A stretch of DNA of 64,000 nt from Fragilaria radians (taxonomy: Eukaryota > Bacillariophyta > Fragilariophyceae > Fragilariales > Fragilariaceae): the NCBI GenBank assembly GCA_900642245.1, contig CAAAJI010000006.1, forward strand, positions 172,915-236,914, read 5' to 3'. The notes under the pieces are model-generated. The model did not search any database, was not told the DNA's origin, and worked only from the letters and a program-made list of their open reading frames with translations. A program made the position numbers and the translations under genes. Below, one piece after another: positions 11,381 to 22,053 of the stretch (its first letter is position 1; each line of letters starts with the position of its first letter).

Positions 11381-13489
11381 ATGGAGTTAAATTTTCATCG
11401 CCCAAGACGCCCAAATCCTGAGACTGTGATTTATCTCAAATCTCTTCCTCTCTCAATCTCATGTGCCAAAGAAGAAACACAAAAATTTATAGAGGACTCC
11501 AATACTGAATTTCCAACGCAACTCACAATTGCACTTTCGGCAATCGAAGAAATAAGACATGAAGTTGCTTCATTAGCTGGAGATGAAGAGTGCTCCGAAA
11601 TCCTAGAACATATTGTGCACATCGCTTTACCATTTTCGGAAAACGCTGCATGCGTTGTCATGTCAGGTCTTCAAAGCTATCACCTACACTTGGCTGCGCA
11701 TCGATATGGCTCCCATGTTGTTCAGACGATTCTGGAACTCTGTGTGACATCCTCATCAGAAAATGATCTCGGCTTGCATCCGGACGCCCCTATTCTCTCA
11801 ATGAAAGGAGTTCCTTCACTTGGAGAGCTTTTGCGTGGAATGGTTCAAGAACTAAAGCCTTCTACAGCTGAACTTGTAACTCACCTCTGCGGTTCACACG
11901 TGCTTAGGTCTCTCATCTGTGTTTTGGGTGGTGTTCAAATGAAGGGGAATCGTGTCGAACACATTCGGAGAGGTCGGGAAAAGCCAAAGAAGAAGTCGAA
12001 AGCTAAGCTCAATAGTTCAAATGTAGCAATGGACATTGGAAAGCTTGAAATGATTTATGCACCGCAGAATTCCAGGATTATTGACGACAAAGCTACACTG
12101 AAATCTCTCCTAGAAGATGTATGGGAAACAAAGGAGCATGGAAGGTTACAAGTTATGGCGTGTCACGCAAGCGCCGGGCCTCTGTTGATCCTGACTCTTC
12201 GTGTCTTAACTTTTTGCTACTATCCCCAAAAGGATAACTGGATCGAAAATTATCAATTTTCAGGTGACAACAAGTTGGGGACCGTCACGGCGCAACCCCT
12301 ATTTTGCCTTGACTCTCCAGCTCATGACTTAGTTAAGAGAATTCTTTTGTTGGATGAATCAGAAAACAAGACAGGTGATATTGTCTATGGTCTATCAGGT
12401 GAGCCTCGAGGATCACACGTTTTGGAGCTTTTGTTGAGAATCAGCCCCGATGAAGTATATGACAGCATTCTTCAAAAGGGAAACTTCGCAAAAATTCTCA
12501 ACGAATATATCGAGCACAATGTTAGTAATTTTGTGGTCCAGACGCTCTTCACGACGGTTCGAACCAAAATACAAGCTGAAACGTTGCTAGAAAGTGTTAT
12601 CGACTCAATAAAGAATGGATACGTGATCGATGCTAGCTGCAGTCGAGTAGGAATTTTCTGGAGAGCAGCTGAAATGGCTGCAAAGCATAATGTGTGTCAA
12701 GAGGTCTTGCTCCAAGCGCTTCGTCAGGGGTCGACATCCATTTTGGAAAAAGCGAAACAATTCCCAAAGTCTAACATTGAAATTATGGAGTCTTCTCTAG
12801 TTCCTATGAAGCAGTGTATTCGATTGTTGATAAATATTCAAAATACGACTAATCCTGAGGACCGGATGACCTTGGGAGTTGAGGGCACTCGTTCGATATA
12901 CTACTTGCTCAAATTTGATCCAAAGATATGGAAAGGCATTGTTAATGGAATCATAGACGCATTGACGTCAAATGAACTGGAGTTGCTGGCCAAAGACGGA
13001 TTAGGGAGTAGGTGTATTTGGGATGGCATTTTAGATTATACGCTTAGCAGCAAGTTTCTACAAACTGCTGCAAAGAAACTATTGACTCAATTGCAAGGCC
13101 GCTGGGTAGCCTTAGCTTCTGATCGCGTTGCTCACCATTGCGCGATAAAGTTATATCATGCTCTGGACGACGAGAGTAAAGTAATTTTGGTTCGGGAATT
13201 ATCTCTGGGTGTGAATAGACTTCAAGGAAGTGCAATGGGTCGTAAAGTTATGGAGGTCTGTAACGTGGAACTGTTTTTGAAAGGAGAGACCACATGGAAA
13301 GATAGTCTTCGAAAAGCCGGGAAAAACTCTTCATGGATTAATGAGCTTAAGGAAAGCGAAGTATCAGGAAATAAGGAGAAAAAGGAAAAGCGTAAAATTA
13401 AAGATACAAACAAGGATGCCGTAAAGAAACCAAAGTCTTCATCCGTTGATTCCATTTTCGATATCATAAGCGGCGCCATCGTGAAATAA
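11381..13489 (+). CDS. NOP9: Nucleolar Pumilio-repeat protein NOP9
   Basis: The protein is about 702 aa and uninterrupted. It opens with HRPRRPNPETVIYLKSL, the usual NOP9 start just before the first repeat. It contains Pumilio-type RNA-binding repeats throughout: YHLHLAAHRYGSHVVQTILE, LCGSHVLRSLICVLGG, a later GEPRGSHVLELLL and EHNVSNFVVQTLF. It ends in a Lys-rich tail (NKEKKEKRKIKDTNKD), fitting a nucleolar protein. NOP9 binds the 20S pre-rRNA near the ITS1 cleavage site and is needed for 40S subunit maturation. The ATG at 11381 is the first in frame; the frame extends two codons upstream to a GTG. A short upstream coding exon with the usual basic N-terminus cannot be excluded. PUM3-type proteins are the main alternative, but the N-terminal motif and divergent repeat spacing favour NOP9. 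Confidence 0.85.
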   Translation: MELNFHRPRRPNPETVIYLKSLPLSISCAKEETQKFIEDSNTEFPTQLTIALSAIEEIRHEVASLAGDEECSEILEHIVHIALPFSENAACVVMSGLQSYHLHLAAHRYGSHVVQTILELCVTSSSENDLGLHPDAPILSMKGVPSLGELLRGMVQELKPSTAELVTHLCGSHVLRSLICVLGGVQMKGNRVEHIRRGREKPKKKSKAKLNSSNVAMDIGKLEMIYAPQNSRIIDDKATLKSLLEDVWETKEHGRLQVMACHASAGPLLILTLRVLTFCYYPQKDNWIENYQFSGDNKLGTVTAQPLFCLDSPAHDLVKRILLLDESENKTGDIVYGLSGEPRGSHVLELLLRISPDEVYDSILQKGNFAKILNEYIEHNVSNFVVQTLFTTVRTKIQAETLLESVIDSIKNGYVIDASCSRVGIFWRAAEMAAKHNVCQEVLLQALRQGSTSILEKAKQFPKSNIEIMESSLVPMKQCIRLLINIQNTTNPEDRMTLGVEGTRSIYYLLKFDPKIWKGIVNGIIDALTSNELELLAKDGLGSRCIWDGILDYTLSSKFLQTAAKKLLTQLQGRWVALASDRVAHHCAIKLYHALDDESKVILVRELSLGVNRLQGSAMGRKVMEVCNVELFLKGETTWKDSLRKAGKNSSWINELKESEVSGNKEKKEKRKIKDTNKDAVKKPKSSSVDSIFDIISGAIVK

Positions 13490-14526
13490 ATAATCAAGGA
13501 GCTGTGACTGAAGAGTAAAGCAAATATGTTCTACAGAAGACCACCACTACGCTTCAAATAATTAACGTGACTGATCAAAGTCTCAAAACCGATTATACTA
13601 AGGTTTATTCGCTCCTTGGATAAACAATTTCAGGTTACAAGGCACAAGATGATTTGAAATTAGAACTATCCCTGTGATGGGGAGGCTAGTTCATTTTGAA
13701 GACAATTAAGTTCCGATTTATTAGGATGATTTCAATCATGTAGCTTTCACGAAAATATGTTTAGAAAACTCTTCCATTAGTATTATTGATTCATAGATTC
13801 AAATTCTTTTTTACTTGATTATATAAATATCAAATTGGAAACTCTTATTACACACTGCCAGCCTATATTTATCAAAATATATGAATGTATGTCTCAAGTT
13901 TTACATGAAATGGCAAAGCAAAGATATGTATTATATGCAGAAAATTCTATGTTAATCAAGCCGCAATGTATCGCGGAGGGGAAGTAAATTAAGGCCGTCA
14001 ATTCATAAAGATGTGCCTCGGTCAGTTTCTGAAAAATGTGAAAAAGGATTTTATCATCGACTATACGTGCACAAGAAGATTAACTTCTTATTGAATTATG
14101 GTATGAAGCTCAACATGATAATTCACAACATTTCCATGGTCAAATTTTGTTGCGTTGCATTTGCTTGTGACAAGAAACATATTTGGTTTTCAAGACAAGA
14201 ATAATAGTTTCATCAAGGCTTAATGCTATTTCATTTTTTACTTTCAAATCTTGCTAAACTCCAACTTCTCACATGAAGTGTTACAATGTTCTATAGTAGA
14301 TCCTAGTCGTTCGTGCTCTTCCCCCCTAACTAGTCAATGACATATTCTTTGATCATTCATCTAGTTGTCTCAATAACATTCCCATCATTGTGGAAGGAGA
14401 TAAAATTTTTATGGTATCACTCTAATTTAGAAAATAGTACGTCAGTGATGTCTAGTAGTACACAATATCTTTTCCATATCGATGGCATTTTTTTCCTCAC
14501 AACGGCAGAGAATTTGATCAAGTCTC
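13490..14526. other. AT-rich spacer
   Basis: There is no convincing coding frame. The plus frames 14013-14204 and 14337-14573 lack motifs. The stretch should carry the NOP9 3' end and the promoter of the GST-HINT gene. Confidence 0.45.
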
Positions 14527-15790
14527 ATGCTCTCCTTCAAAATTGTTACGGTATTTTCCTTAATTGTCTTTAATCATGCACTTTCGATGTGGCACATGTC
14601 GATGGCGTCGAAGCATATTCTCTATGACATGCCTGTGTCGAATAATGGAGCTCGATGTCGAGTCATCATTTACAAGAAGCAATTGCAGGAATCCGATGTT
14701 TCAATTGTGACACCCATGGAACTTGGTGGACTCAAATCAGAGGAATTTCTGAAAATCAATCCTCAGGGGAAAATGCCGACCCTTCAGTGTACAGAATCAG
14801 GCCTCAGCATACCTGAGAGCGATACGATATCACGGTACTTGTTGTCTCATTATGCCGAGGTTGGTCCATCGTTCCTGCCAGATAATCCCAAATCCAATAT
14901 ACTTTGTCGATTTCACGATCTATATCTCGCATCTATTCAGGGGGCTCTATACAAAGATCGTCCTCCCTTTAGTGTTTACGGATCTAGAAAGGATGCCTTG
15001 AGTGAGTTTTGTAGGCAGCTTCAGATTTTGGACAATATGGTGGATGGAAATGGGCCTTTCCTATGTGGTGAAGAAGTATCTCTAGCTGATGCTACGATCT
15101 TTCCAACAATGCTTTTCGTTATGCATATGCTTCCAAAGTTTGATCTTTCGCACGCAATCCCTTCGAAACTCGGCACATGGTTTCAAGGATTGAAAGAAAA
15201 CGACACCGTATTCAAGAGAGTTTATACTGAGGTAAGAGCGATGAATCCCCTGGAACTGATTTTTAATTTAAATTTATTTTGTCGAAGTCATGTGATTGTA
15301 TTCCACATTGCTCTTATTTCTATTCCTTTCGACTCTGCCTAACGTGTCCCTTCATACTTAGATAAGTGATGGATTGAGTGCTTGGGAGGATCGTGGACGG
15401 TGGGATACGATTCGGATGGCAGGAATTCGCGATGATGCTCCAGCAACAATTTTCGATAAGATTATATCGGGGGATATCAAGGCTACAATCGTTAAAGAGG
15501 ATGACAAAATACTTGCTTTCAAGGATATAAATCCAGCATCTCCAGCACACGTGCTCGTGATCCCAAAGGACCGACAAGGTTTGACGAATTTGAGAAGGGC
15601 CACTCCTGAGCATTTAGAAATTTTGGGTAGACTCCTCCTAGCTGCTGGTGAGATAGCAAATGATGCGTCCTTAGGTTTCAAGGACGGCGCCAGAATTGTA
15701 ATCAATGATGGTCCAGATGGAGGTCAAGAAATAATGCACCTTCATGTGCATGTACTTGGTGGCAGGGCTATGGCTTGGCCTCCGGGCTGA
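14527..15790 (+). CDS. Fusion of glutathione S-transferase and HINT-type histidine-triad hydrolase
   Basis: Exon 1 is 14527-15231 and exon 2 is 15362-15790; the 130-bp intron (GTAAGA...TTAG) is phase 0, giving 377 aa. Residues 1-20 (MLSFKIVTVFSLIVFNHALS) resemble a signal peptide. Residues from about 30 to 255 are a GST: a thioredoxin-fold start HILYDMPVSNNGARCRVI, the cis-Pro region NPQGKMPTL, the ES-D-T-I-S-R-Y-L glutathione-binding step, and a helical C-half with GPFLCGEEVSLADATIFP. Residues from about 265 to 377 are a complete HINT domain: IFDKIISGDI, A-H-V-L-V-I-P-K, N-D-G-P-D-G-G-Q, the active-site H-L-H-V-H-V-L-G-G and the terminal W-P-P-G. HINT enzymes cleave AMP from amine or acyl adenylates; GSTs conjugate glutathione. 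The intron sits near the end of the GST part. Both active sites look intact. The signal peptide suggests secretion, ER or plastid routing. Confidence 0.88.
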
Positions 15791-16290
15791 AAGAGATATT
15801 CTTTTAACAATGTAGAGATTATCTCTATCAAAAAATTAATTCAACACTAGAGAACTGAATTTTTTTTCATTATTCATCGTTGTGTGTGTGTGTATGCAAG
15901 CACCGAAATCGAGTTGTCTTGGATTCACAATCATACTCGATTGATGTACACACGACGTTCTTTCTTAAGAAAAACTTTGATATGAATAATTTTTATTTTC
16001 AAGACATTGATTAGTTGAGCGGTAGACCGTGACAAAAGAAACCAAAGGCGATCAGTTTTCCTTAAAACGAAACTCAACCATTCAAGGAAAACTGACTTAG
16101 TAATCATACATGATGTGAATGCTTGAAAATTTTAGATACATTTTCCTATTCTAATATCTAATTAAGAGATAATCTTGAAAGTGATACTAAAACTGGACAG
16201 AAGACGTCACTTTTCTATGATATCAAGGATCACGGGCTGATACCTTTTCTTGACATGAACGCGTTGAATGGTGTTTGAGTTTTCCAAGAT
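15791..16290. other. Spacer between convergent genes
   Basis: This spacer lies between the GST-HINT stop (+) and the CSN7 stop (-). It contains a short (GT)n tract near 15882-15893 and no gene. Both 3' ends should lie here. Confidence 0.5.
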
Positions 16291-17085
16291 TTAGAAAATT
16301 CCAGTTCCGGGTAGGCCAACACCTCGACTACGCTTATTAGAGGCCCGAAACGCTGATCTATTGCGGTTTCGGTCTGTGAGAGATCTAAATGTGGACATGT
16401 TGATATCGCCTCCCTTTGCAGTCGTATTTGTCTGCCAAAAGTGTTCGTGGCCTTCTCGCTGCATCTTTACATCCTCTTTGGCATGCGCCATTTTTGATAA
16501 GGTTTTCTCTACTTTATTCCGGAAACTTGTGAGTCTCTCCAACAAGTATCCTGATTCAGAAATCGGGACATCGCGAGAACGAATCGGCACTGTACAACTT
16601 AAATGAAAGCATTGCGTTTTTTGACATAACTTTCCAGCAAACAATCCGGCAAAAATGCAAGATACTAAAAGTTCTTCTATTGATTCGACTTGATTATTAC
16701 CATCGAAGTCATTCTGTAGCCTTGTATAAGGGATAACACAGGCTGCCTCAAAACAAGATTTCTGGACGATGGAGAGAACTGACAATTGACGTAGCTTGAA
16801 TATTTGATTTTCCGTCAAATTAATAAAATGCCCAGGTTCTGCTCTCATATAATCAGAAACATTACCGTATGAGAAAAGGTTTAGGGTTCTCCAAAGAACG
16901 TGATCGCTAGGAATTTCAAGGGCGGCATTGAGTTGATCGAAACCGTTAAAGATCGTGGGATGAGACAAAGCCTTCATAACCAACGTTCGAGTCGTATCCA
17001 TGTTCTTTGAGCATTGCATAGCAAGCTGTAACAATGATTCCAAGGCTGCATCGGCTTCGGCATCCATCAAATTAGATTGTTCCAT
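16291..17085 (-). CDS. CSN7: COP9 signalosome subunit 7 (PCI domain)
   Basis: The protein is 264 aa from an ATG at 17085. The region around residues 65-105 has F-S-Y-G-N-V-S-D-Y followed by LTENQIFKLRQLSVLSIV, the signature of CSN7 (L-F-x-Y-G-T-x-x-D-Y ... L-T-x-x-Q-x-x-K-L-R-x-L-S). The winged-helix half of the PCI domain follows, with V-E-S-I-E-E-L-L-V-S-C-I-F-A-G-L-F-A-G-K. A Lys/Arg-rich C-tail with coiled-coil potential ends the protein, as in other CSN7 orthologues. CSN7 is a scaffold subunit of the COP9 signalosome, which removes NEDD8 from cullins in nucleus and cytosol. Length is normal for the family and no intron is needed. Confidence 0.85.
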   Translation of the reverse strand: MEQSNLMDAEADAALESLLQLAMQCSKNMDTTRTLVMKALSHPTIFNGFDQLNAALEIPSDHVLWRTLNLFSYGNVSDYMRAEPGHFINLTENQIFKLRQLSVLSIVQKSCFEAACVIPYTRLQNDFDGNNQVESIEELLVSCIFAGLFAGKLCQKTQCFHLSCTVPIRSRDVPISESGYLLERLTSFRNKVEKTLSKMAHAKEDVKMQREGHEHFWQTNTTAKGGDINMSTFRSLTDRNRNRSAFRASNKRSRGVGLPGTGIF

Positions 17086-18841
17086 TTTACGATACGGAAC
17101 GCAATGAGAGATAACAGATAATTTCTAAGCCAAGTACTACGTCAAGCATGCTATGTTTTCTACAGCTTTGTTAAGAATTTTCGCCCCCCCCCCCCCACCC
17201 CCTGTGTCGTAATTTATTCAGTGTTATTGTTGTTAGATCAACGACTAAATCATGCCAAATTAGCAACCACTTGGTTGGACGCTCAAATAGAACATCCTAC
17301 ATTGAATATAATTTACCATAAGTTAAGTTAGAGTACAAAAGATTAAATTGAAATGTGGATTCACAATTTAACAATTAATTAAGTAAAGTGTATGATTTTG
17401 TTGAGAGAAAGCAAAGAGAGCAGCTCAGACCCTATCCATAGTGCAAGCTCGGAATGAAAACAAGAATAAAGAAATTTGACAATATCAAATGATGTATCTA
17501 TATAAGAAAGGTCATAATTGAAGAATCAATGCTATAGATTTTAAATCCCAATGAGGAGTCTAAAGCGTATAGATCCGTGAATCTGAGAAAGGACAAAGGT
17601 ATTCAGAATACAGATTTCAAAAGAAGAAAGAGACTCCACAAAAACTCTTTACAAAATGTCATTAGATACCGCTCAAATATCCTGTTGATACCATCTTACT
17701 AATCGGATAGTGTCCGACTTTTGGAATCCAGTAACATCCTCTCATGCAGGGAAAATGTCGTATGGATAATTGGCCCGCAAAACAATTGAATTATGAAAAA
17801 GAGTTCATCAACGTCGCATTTCCTTGAATGCATTCTCTTGGTCAAGTTGATTGCAGCAGTAGCCATTAAAGAGTTTGAAATGGAAGCCCAACTATTCTTT
17901 TCGATTTTCCTTAAATGCCAGTCTTTTGGAATTGCAAAATAATGAATTCAATATATCTTGAGATATTTGACTTGATTGTTTAACGTTTGTGGAATAGGTA
18001 GTGGTTCAGGGACAAGTATTAATAATGAAATGTTAGAAATCAACTTTTCATGAAAAAGGGTGGAAATTGCGGATCATCTGAAAATTAATATTCGGTATTC
18101 ATAGTTATTGAATGCTTCCCTTTCAAGACAAGTGTGACAAGCAGCTGAATGAGAAAGTCCAATACTTTTAGGGAATCAACATAACAAGCAATATGAATGC
18201 ATTAGCAAGAATGTGTGCCCACTTCAACATGGAATCATCTAAGAGTTGGTGATATTTTTGGGCATTCGCGTTTTAGATGATTTGACCTTCTCTAATGTAA
18301 CTCTATTTCTGAATTCTCGAGGATAATTAGCTCAGTAGCAGCTCAGCACTGTCTCGGTGTCGCACATCATATGATAAAATGTTTTTCATGTTCCATCCAA
18401 CAAGGGTGCATAATGAATTGCGTAGTGCAACGAAAATAGCAATACGTACTTGTAATTGTCTTGCATACTACATGATTCAATGATTATCCTGTTCAACAAG
18501 AATGGATTTATTATGCTGTATACAAATTACACTTTGGATAATGTTTCATTCAATTCTACCTCATTAGCTCCACCAACGGTGTGCTAGTTTGCCCAAAGTA
18601 CAATAGCAGATATAAATGATGCGTCAGAGCTCTTTATTAATTGTTAAAAGTTTATAAATACTTGACATATCATTTCAAATGACAATTAATCCTGCAATTG
18701 TGGAGCTGCGTTTTTGTCGTCTTGAGCTTTCCCTAGTTTCTGCAAAGTATGCCCGTTGAATCCCTCAATGTGTAGGTGCATGTCTCCGGTCGGCTGGCAG
18801 ACACAAAAATCTTAGGTTGGACCAAAAACAACGTTAGTCTC
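17086..18841. other. Long AT-rich spacer with a C13 tract
   Basis: No gene, repeat family or RNA was recognised over about 1.75 kb. The only striking feature is a run of 13 C at 17184-17196 followed by A and five more C. The promoters of CSN7 (-) and of the next plus-strand gene lie here. Confidence 0.5.
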
Positions 18842-19864
18842 ATGACAAGCGGTAAAAAAGGGAAAGGTGTTCAATCGCAGAGTAATCGTAGAGCTATACA
18901 CTCTAGTCACGATACTGTATCGAAACAACAAAAGGATCAACCAAAAGTTGAGGATGAGTTCCATGATTTGCAAGCAATTATGGAAAACATTCAAGGATCT
19001 TCTTCTCCAAAGGTTTCTTCGTTATGGAGAGATGTGACAACTGTTTGTGTTTTCCTCTTAGGACTCATTGCAATGTACTTAATCTTTACATTACTGTCTA
19101 GTCTGGTGATTTCAATTCACGAGACTATTGATTATCTGAAACGGCCTGATCGAATGGACTTGATAGTCACGAGTCCCTACAAAGTTACATCCTATGACAG
19201 TGACATCGCATTACGAAATGTCATGTCAACTTCGACTCATCTTGGACTCGGACAAGTCAAGACATCCAAAATTATGGGAGAACGAATGGTCGTATCACTA
19301 ATTCCTGAGAGTGCAAGTGAGGATATTCAACCGGAGAAACCATTTCGAGATATATTTTTCACTCCACCATCCATCCAGCCAACTTTATGTCCCGATGGAA
19401 GTACGTTAGGATTTTCATCCTGGGACACCTTGAGGGATGCTGTCGATGAAGCAAACATTCTCAGTGCGGAGAGATTTGTTCGATGGAAAAATTATTTTTC
19501 GACCATTGTCTGGAATCAATTCGGTGCGTTTCAAGATGATGCCCTATATTACGAATACGAGACAGTCTTCGACATTTGTCCAGGAGTTACATTGAAAGGA
19601 CGGAAAAGTCCAATATTCATCGATGCGGATAACTTATCCATTCAATGTCAGTCATGTGTAGTTGATGTTTTAGGAACTCATTTTTCCTTTGGACCTCAGG
19701 CGAAACATGTTGCGATTCGAGGGATCACATTCCAAGGTGCACAAACGTCAAGCCTAACGTTTTATTCGGATGGAGCAGATGTCTCATTCGAAGAGTGTCT
19801 TTGGATAACGAATCGAAGAAAGTCAAAATTAGGGCTGATAGCGGATATCAATTCCTCAAGGTAG
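18842..19864 (+). CDS. Single-pass membrane protein with a beta-helix-like C-terminal domain
   Basis: From the ATG at 18842 the protein is about 340 aa. The frame is open for 22 more codons upstream without an ATG, so an earlier exon is possible. The N-terminal 65 residues are basic and polar. One strong membrane helix follows (VCVFLLGLIAMYLIFTLLSS), predicting a type II protein with a long lumenal or extracellular part. The distal part has short beta-rich steps such as G-V-T-L-K-G, H-V-A-I-R-G-I-T-F-Q-G-A and D-V-S-F-E-E-C, resembling right-handed parallel beta-helix (pectin-lyase-like) repeats. The end is uncertain. The frame stops at TAG 19862-19864, but a GTAGGT donor at 19861 and an acceptor ending at 19971 could replace the last codon with six others, ending at 19990. 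Function is not known. Confidence 0.65.
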   Translation: MTSGKKGKGVQSQSNRRAIHSSHDTVSKQQKDQPKVEDEFHDLQAIMENIQGSSSPKVSSLWRDVTTVCVFLLGLIAMYLIFTLLSSLVISIHETIDYLKRPDRMDLIVTSPYKVTSYDSDIALRNVMSTSTHLGLGQVKTSKIMGERMVVSLIPESASEDIQPEKPFRDIFFTPPSIQPTLCPDGSTLGFSSWDTLRDAVDEANILSAERFVRWKNYFSTIVWNQFGAFQDDALYYEYETVFDICPGVTLKGRKSPIFIDADNLSIQCQSCVVDVLGTHFSFGPQAKHVAIRGITFQGAQTSSLTFYSDGADVSFEECLWITNRRKSKLGLIADINSSR

Positions 19865-20382
19865 GTGGACTTATTGGGGATGTCACAGCACATAGCGAAA
19901 AGGCATACACTAACTATGATTCGCATCCTTCCAAAAAAGTATCGTAAATTTTTCGAACTGTCATGTTGTAGATTACAGAAAGAGTTCTAAGAATAAGCCT
20001 CTTAGTCTTGGAGTGGAAGCTAGGTATTCGGACTACTTATCTATCCAAGAGTAATATGAAGTCATCAGTAGTCATACGCTGTTATCTTGGCACTGAGAAA
20101 GAAAAGTACATTTCATTCCGATAAACAACCAAATGTTGAAGTACTTTATGACATATAATAATCCGCAAAGATCCTAATGATTATACAGCGATTTCTTGTC
20201 AGCAGAAAGGAATCATCAAGTCACGAGGCAATTTTTTAAATGAAAAAACTGACAATATCGTGAGAAACTCTATGTCAACCACCCTCTCTAGGAGAGTAAG
20301 TTGTGTATGTCAATAACAACTCATTGATGGGCCTAAGGTTAATTGGTCTGTCCTAATATCTCACTTAATGGTTTTAAAATAT
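19865..20382. other. Spacer between convergent genes
   Basis: No coding frame was recognised beyond the possible small terminal exon (19972-19990) of the preceding gene. Confidence 0.45.
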
Positions 20383-22053
20383 TTAAAGTAGTTCATCACC
20401 TTCTTCCATGACTTCGGAGGGAGGTGACACACTAGCTGTGTCACGTTCTGCATTAGTTTGAACAGGAGTATCGTAGGATTCATTTTCATCGTCGTCACTG
20501 TCCGTCACTTGGTGAATGGCATTCAGTTTTTGAAGGCCATCCTCATCAAGGTCGCCTTCCTCCAAAGGCTCGCCATCAATATCATCATCTTTTGCTTGAG
20601 AGGCAGCATTATATCCAATTTCGTTTTCGTTCAAGTTATTTTCTACATCCCCGATATTGGATATGTATTCCGGTTTTTCATTCTCATTGTTATCATCGGT
20701 TTCATCGACTTCAGTCCAATCGCCACGTGCAGAAAGTATGATAATTTCTTCTTCTACTTTATCTTCTTCTTTTTCTTCTTCAAGCTTTTCGTTATCTAAA
20801 GTCTCCTCTTGCATAGGATTAAGTTTCACAATATCTCGACTCCGAAAGCATGCCTCCAATTCATCTATGAAAAGTACATCAAAAACTCCCCACTTTGTCC
20901 ACGCTGCCAACACAGCCTGGACTGACATTTCAATTTTGTGTCTGGTCATGCGTCCACTTGTTTCTTCTCCATGTTGTCCAAGACAGGCAAAAACAGCGGG
21001 AGACATTTTCTCAATGGCATCGCGATATCGGAAAGCGTTTTTGATTCCAGGTTGTTGAGAATTAAAGAGTACGTCCGAGATCAAGTACAATCGGGCGACA
21101 TGCGTATCGATACTGCAACTTTTTTGTAATACTAGTTCTTTCAAGAGTTCCGAGATTTGAGTCGATGCATTGCTGTGCTCGAAGCAAAAGGCCATTGCGT
21201 CACAAATCGACTGTCTTGACAGGCTTAGGCGACGTCTAGTCAAGGAATGAAACTCTTGCAATATATCAGGATCTAACATACTACCTCCATCGACATGGCG
21301 TTTATATCCTTGGTTGCTAAGTCTTGAAGAATACGGCTCTTGTACTTGTATTTCCTTAGAATTCATCATCATCTCTTGATGATAAATTTCCTCTTGTTCC
21401 AAACGTCGGCGTTTACTCAGCGCATCGTCAGAGAAGCCTACTTGAGGAAGCAAGTTCTTTCCCCATCGTACCATAAGCCTTCTTCCAACGTTGAATGGGT
21501 CTGCTTCGCTACAGGCCTCCATCGCAGCCTCAGCATCTCGTCTAAACCTATAACAGACAAAGCATGACACCCTATTCCGTTCTCTTTCTTGTGGTGTACG
21601 GGGCCACATTACCTTCAGAGATACAAGCTCTCCAAATTTGGAAAAGACAGCAGCTATCGCTTCTTCAGATATAGTGGGAGCGACGTTTCCAACAAACAAA
21701 TTGGTTGTAAGATGTTCTTCTGAGGGCTCAACATATGACCCACGTTTGTTAGGAACAAACACTGTAGTGCTTCGCGCATCCGTAGTATTCAGCGCGAAAG
21801 ATTTCTCCCTTTCAAGCTCTTGAAGGAGTGAGTCCATTTGCTTCTTCCGCGAATTAGTCATGGCAGTATGATGTCGCTTCATAGACGATGTTACAGATGG
21901 AACGATAGCATTATTTTGACGTGTTTGATCCGTTTCAGACATGTCAGATGTTAACTTCTGTGCAGATTGATTGCTTCCAAGATTTGAGAAAATATCAGAT
22001 GATTCATCTTCCGAAGAATCTTCATCCACAGGAATACCTCGACGACGAATCAT
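20383..22053 (-). CDS. SR140/U2SURP-like splicing factor (RRM plus CID/RPR domain)
   Basis: The ATG at 22053 gives 556 aa; the frame continues 22 codons upstream but only to a GTG. Residues from about 115 to 195 form an RRM (TNLFVGNVAPTISEEAIAAV; second motif V-S-C-F-V-C-Y-R-F; GRRLMVRWGK). Residues from about 260 to 400 form a CTD-interacting/RPR helical domain (LDPDILQEFHSLTRRRLSLS; YLISDVLFNSQ; AVLAAWTKWGVFD). The 'P-R-T-P-Q-E-R' step inside the RRM is characteristic of U2-snRNP-associated SR140. The last 150 residues are strongly acidic. SR140 links U2 snRNP to transcribing RNA polymerase II. The SURP module that sits between RRM and CID in animal SR140 is not recognisable: that stretch is short and Gln/Glu-rich. 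Confidence 0.82.
   Translation of the reverse strand: MIRRRGIPVDEDSSEDESSDIFSNLGSNQSAQKLTSDMSETDQTRQNNAIVPSVTSSMKRHHTAMTNSRKKQMDSLLQELEREKSFALNTTDARSTTVFVPNKRGSYVEPSEEHLTTNLFVGNVAPTISEEAIAAVFSKFGELVSLKVMWPRTPQERERNRVSCFVCYRFRRDAEAAMEACSEADPFNVGRRLMVRWGKNLLPQVGFSDDALSKRRRLEQEEIYHQEMMMNSKEIQVQEPYSSRLSNQGYKRHVDGGSMLDPDILQEFHSLTRRRLSLSRQSICDAMAFCFEHSNASTQISELLKELVLQKSCSIDTHVARLYLISDVLFNSQQPGIKNAFRYRDAIEKMSPAVFACLGQHGEETSGRMTRHKIEMSVQAVLAAWTKWGVFDVLFIDELEACFRSRDIVKLNPMQEETLDNEKLEEEKEEDKVEEEIIILSARGDWTEVDETDDNNENEKPEYISNIGDVENNLNENEIGYNAASQAKDDDIDGEPLEEGDLDEDGLQKLNAIHQVTDSDDDENESYDTPVQTNAERDTASVSPPSEVMEEGDELL

Noticed and set aside
20657..21058. Ser-rich plus-strand frame of 133 codons
   Set aside because: It is the antisense of the acidic tail and CID of the SR140 gene.
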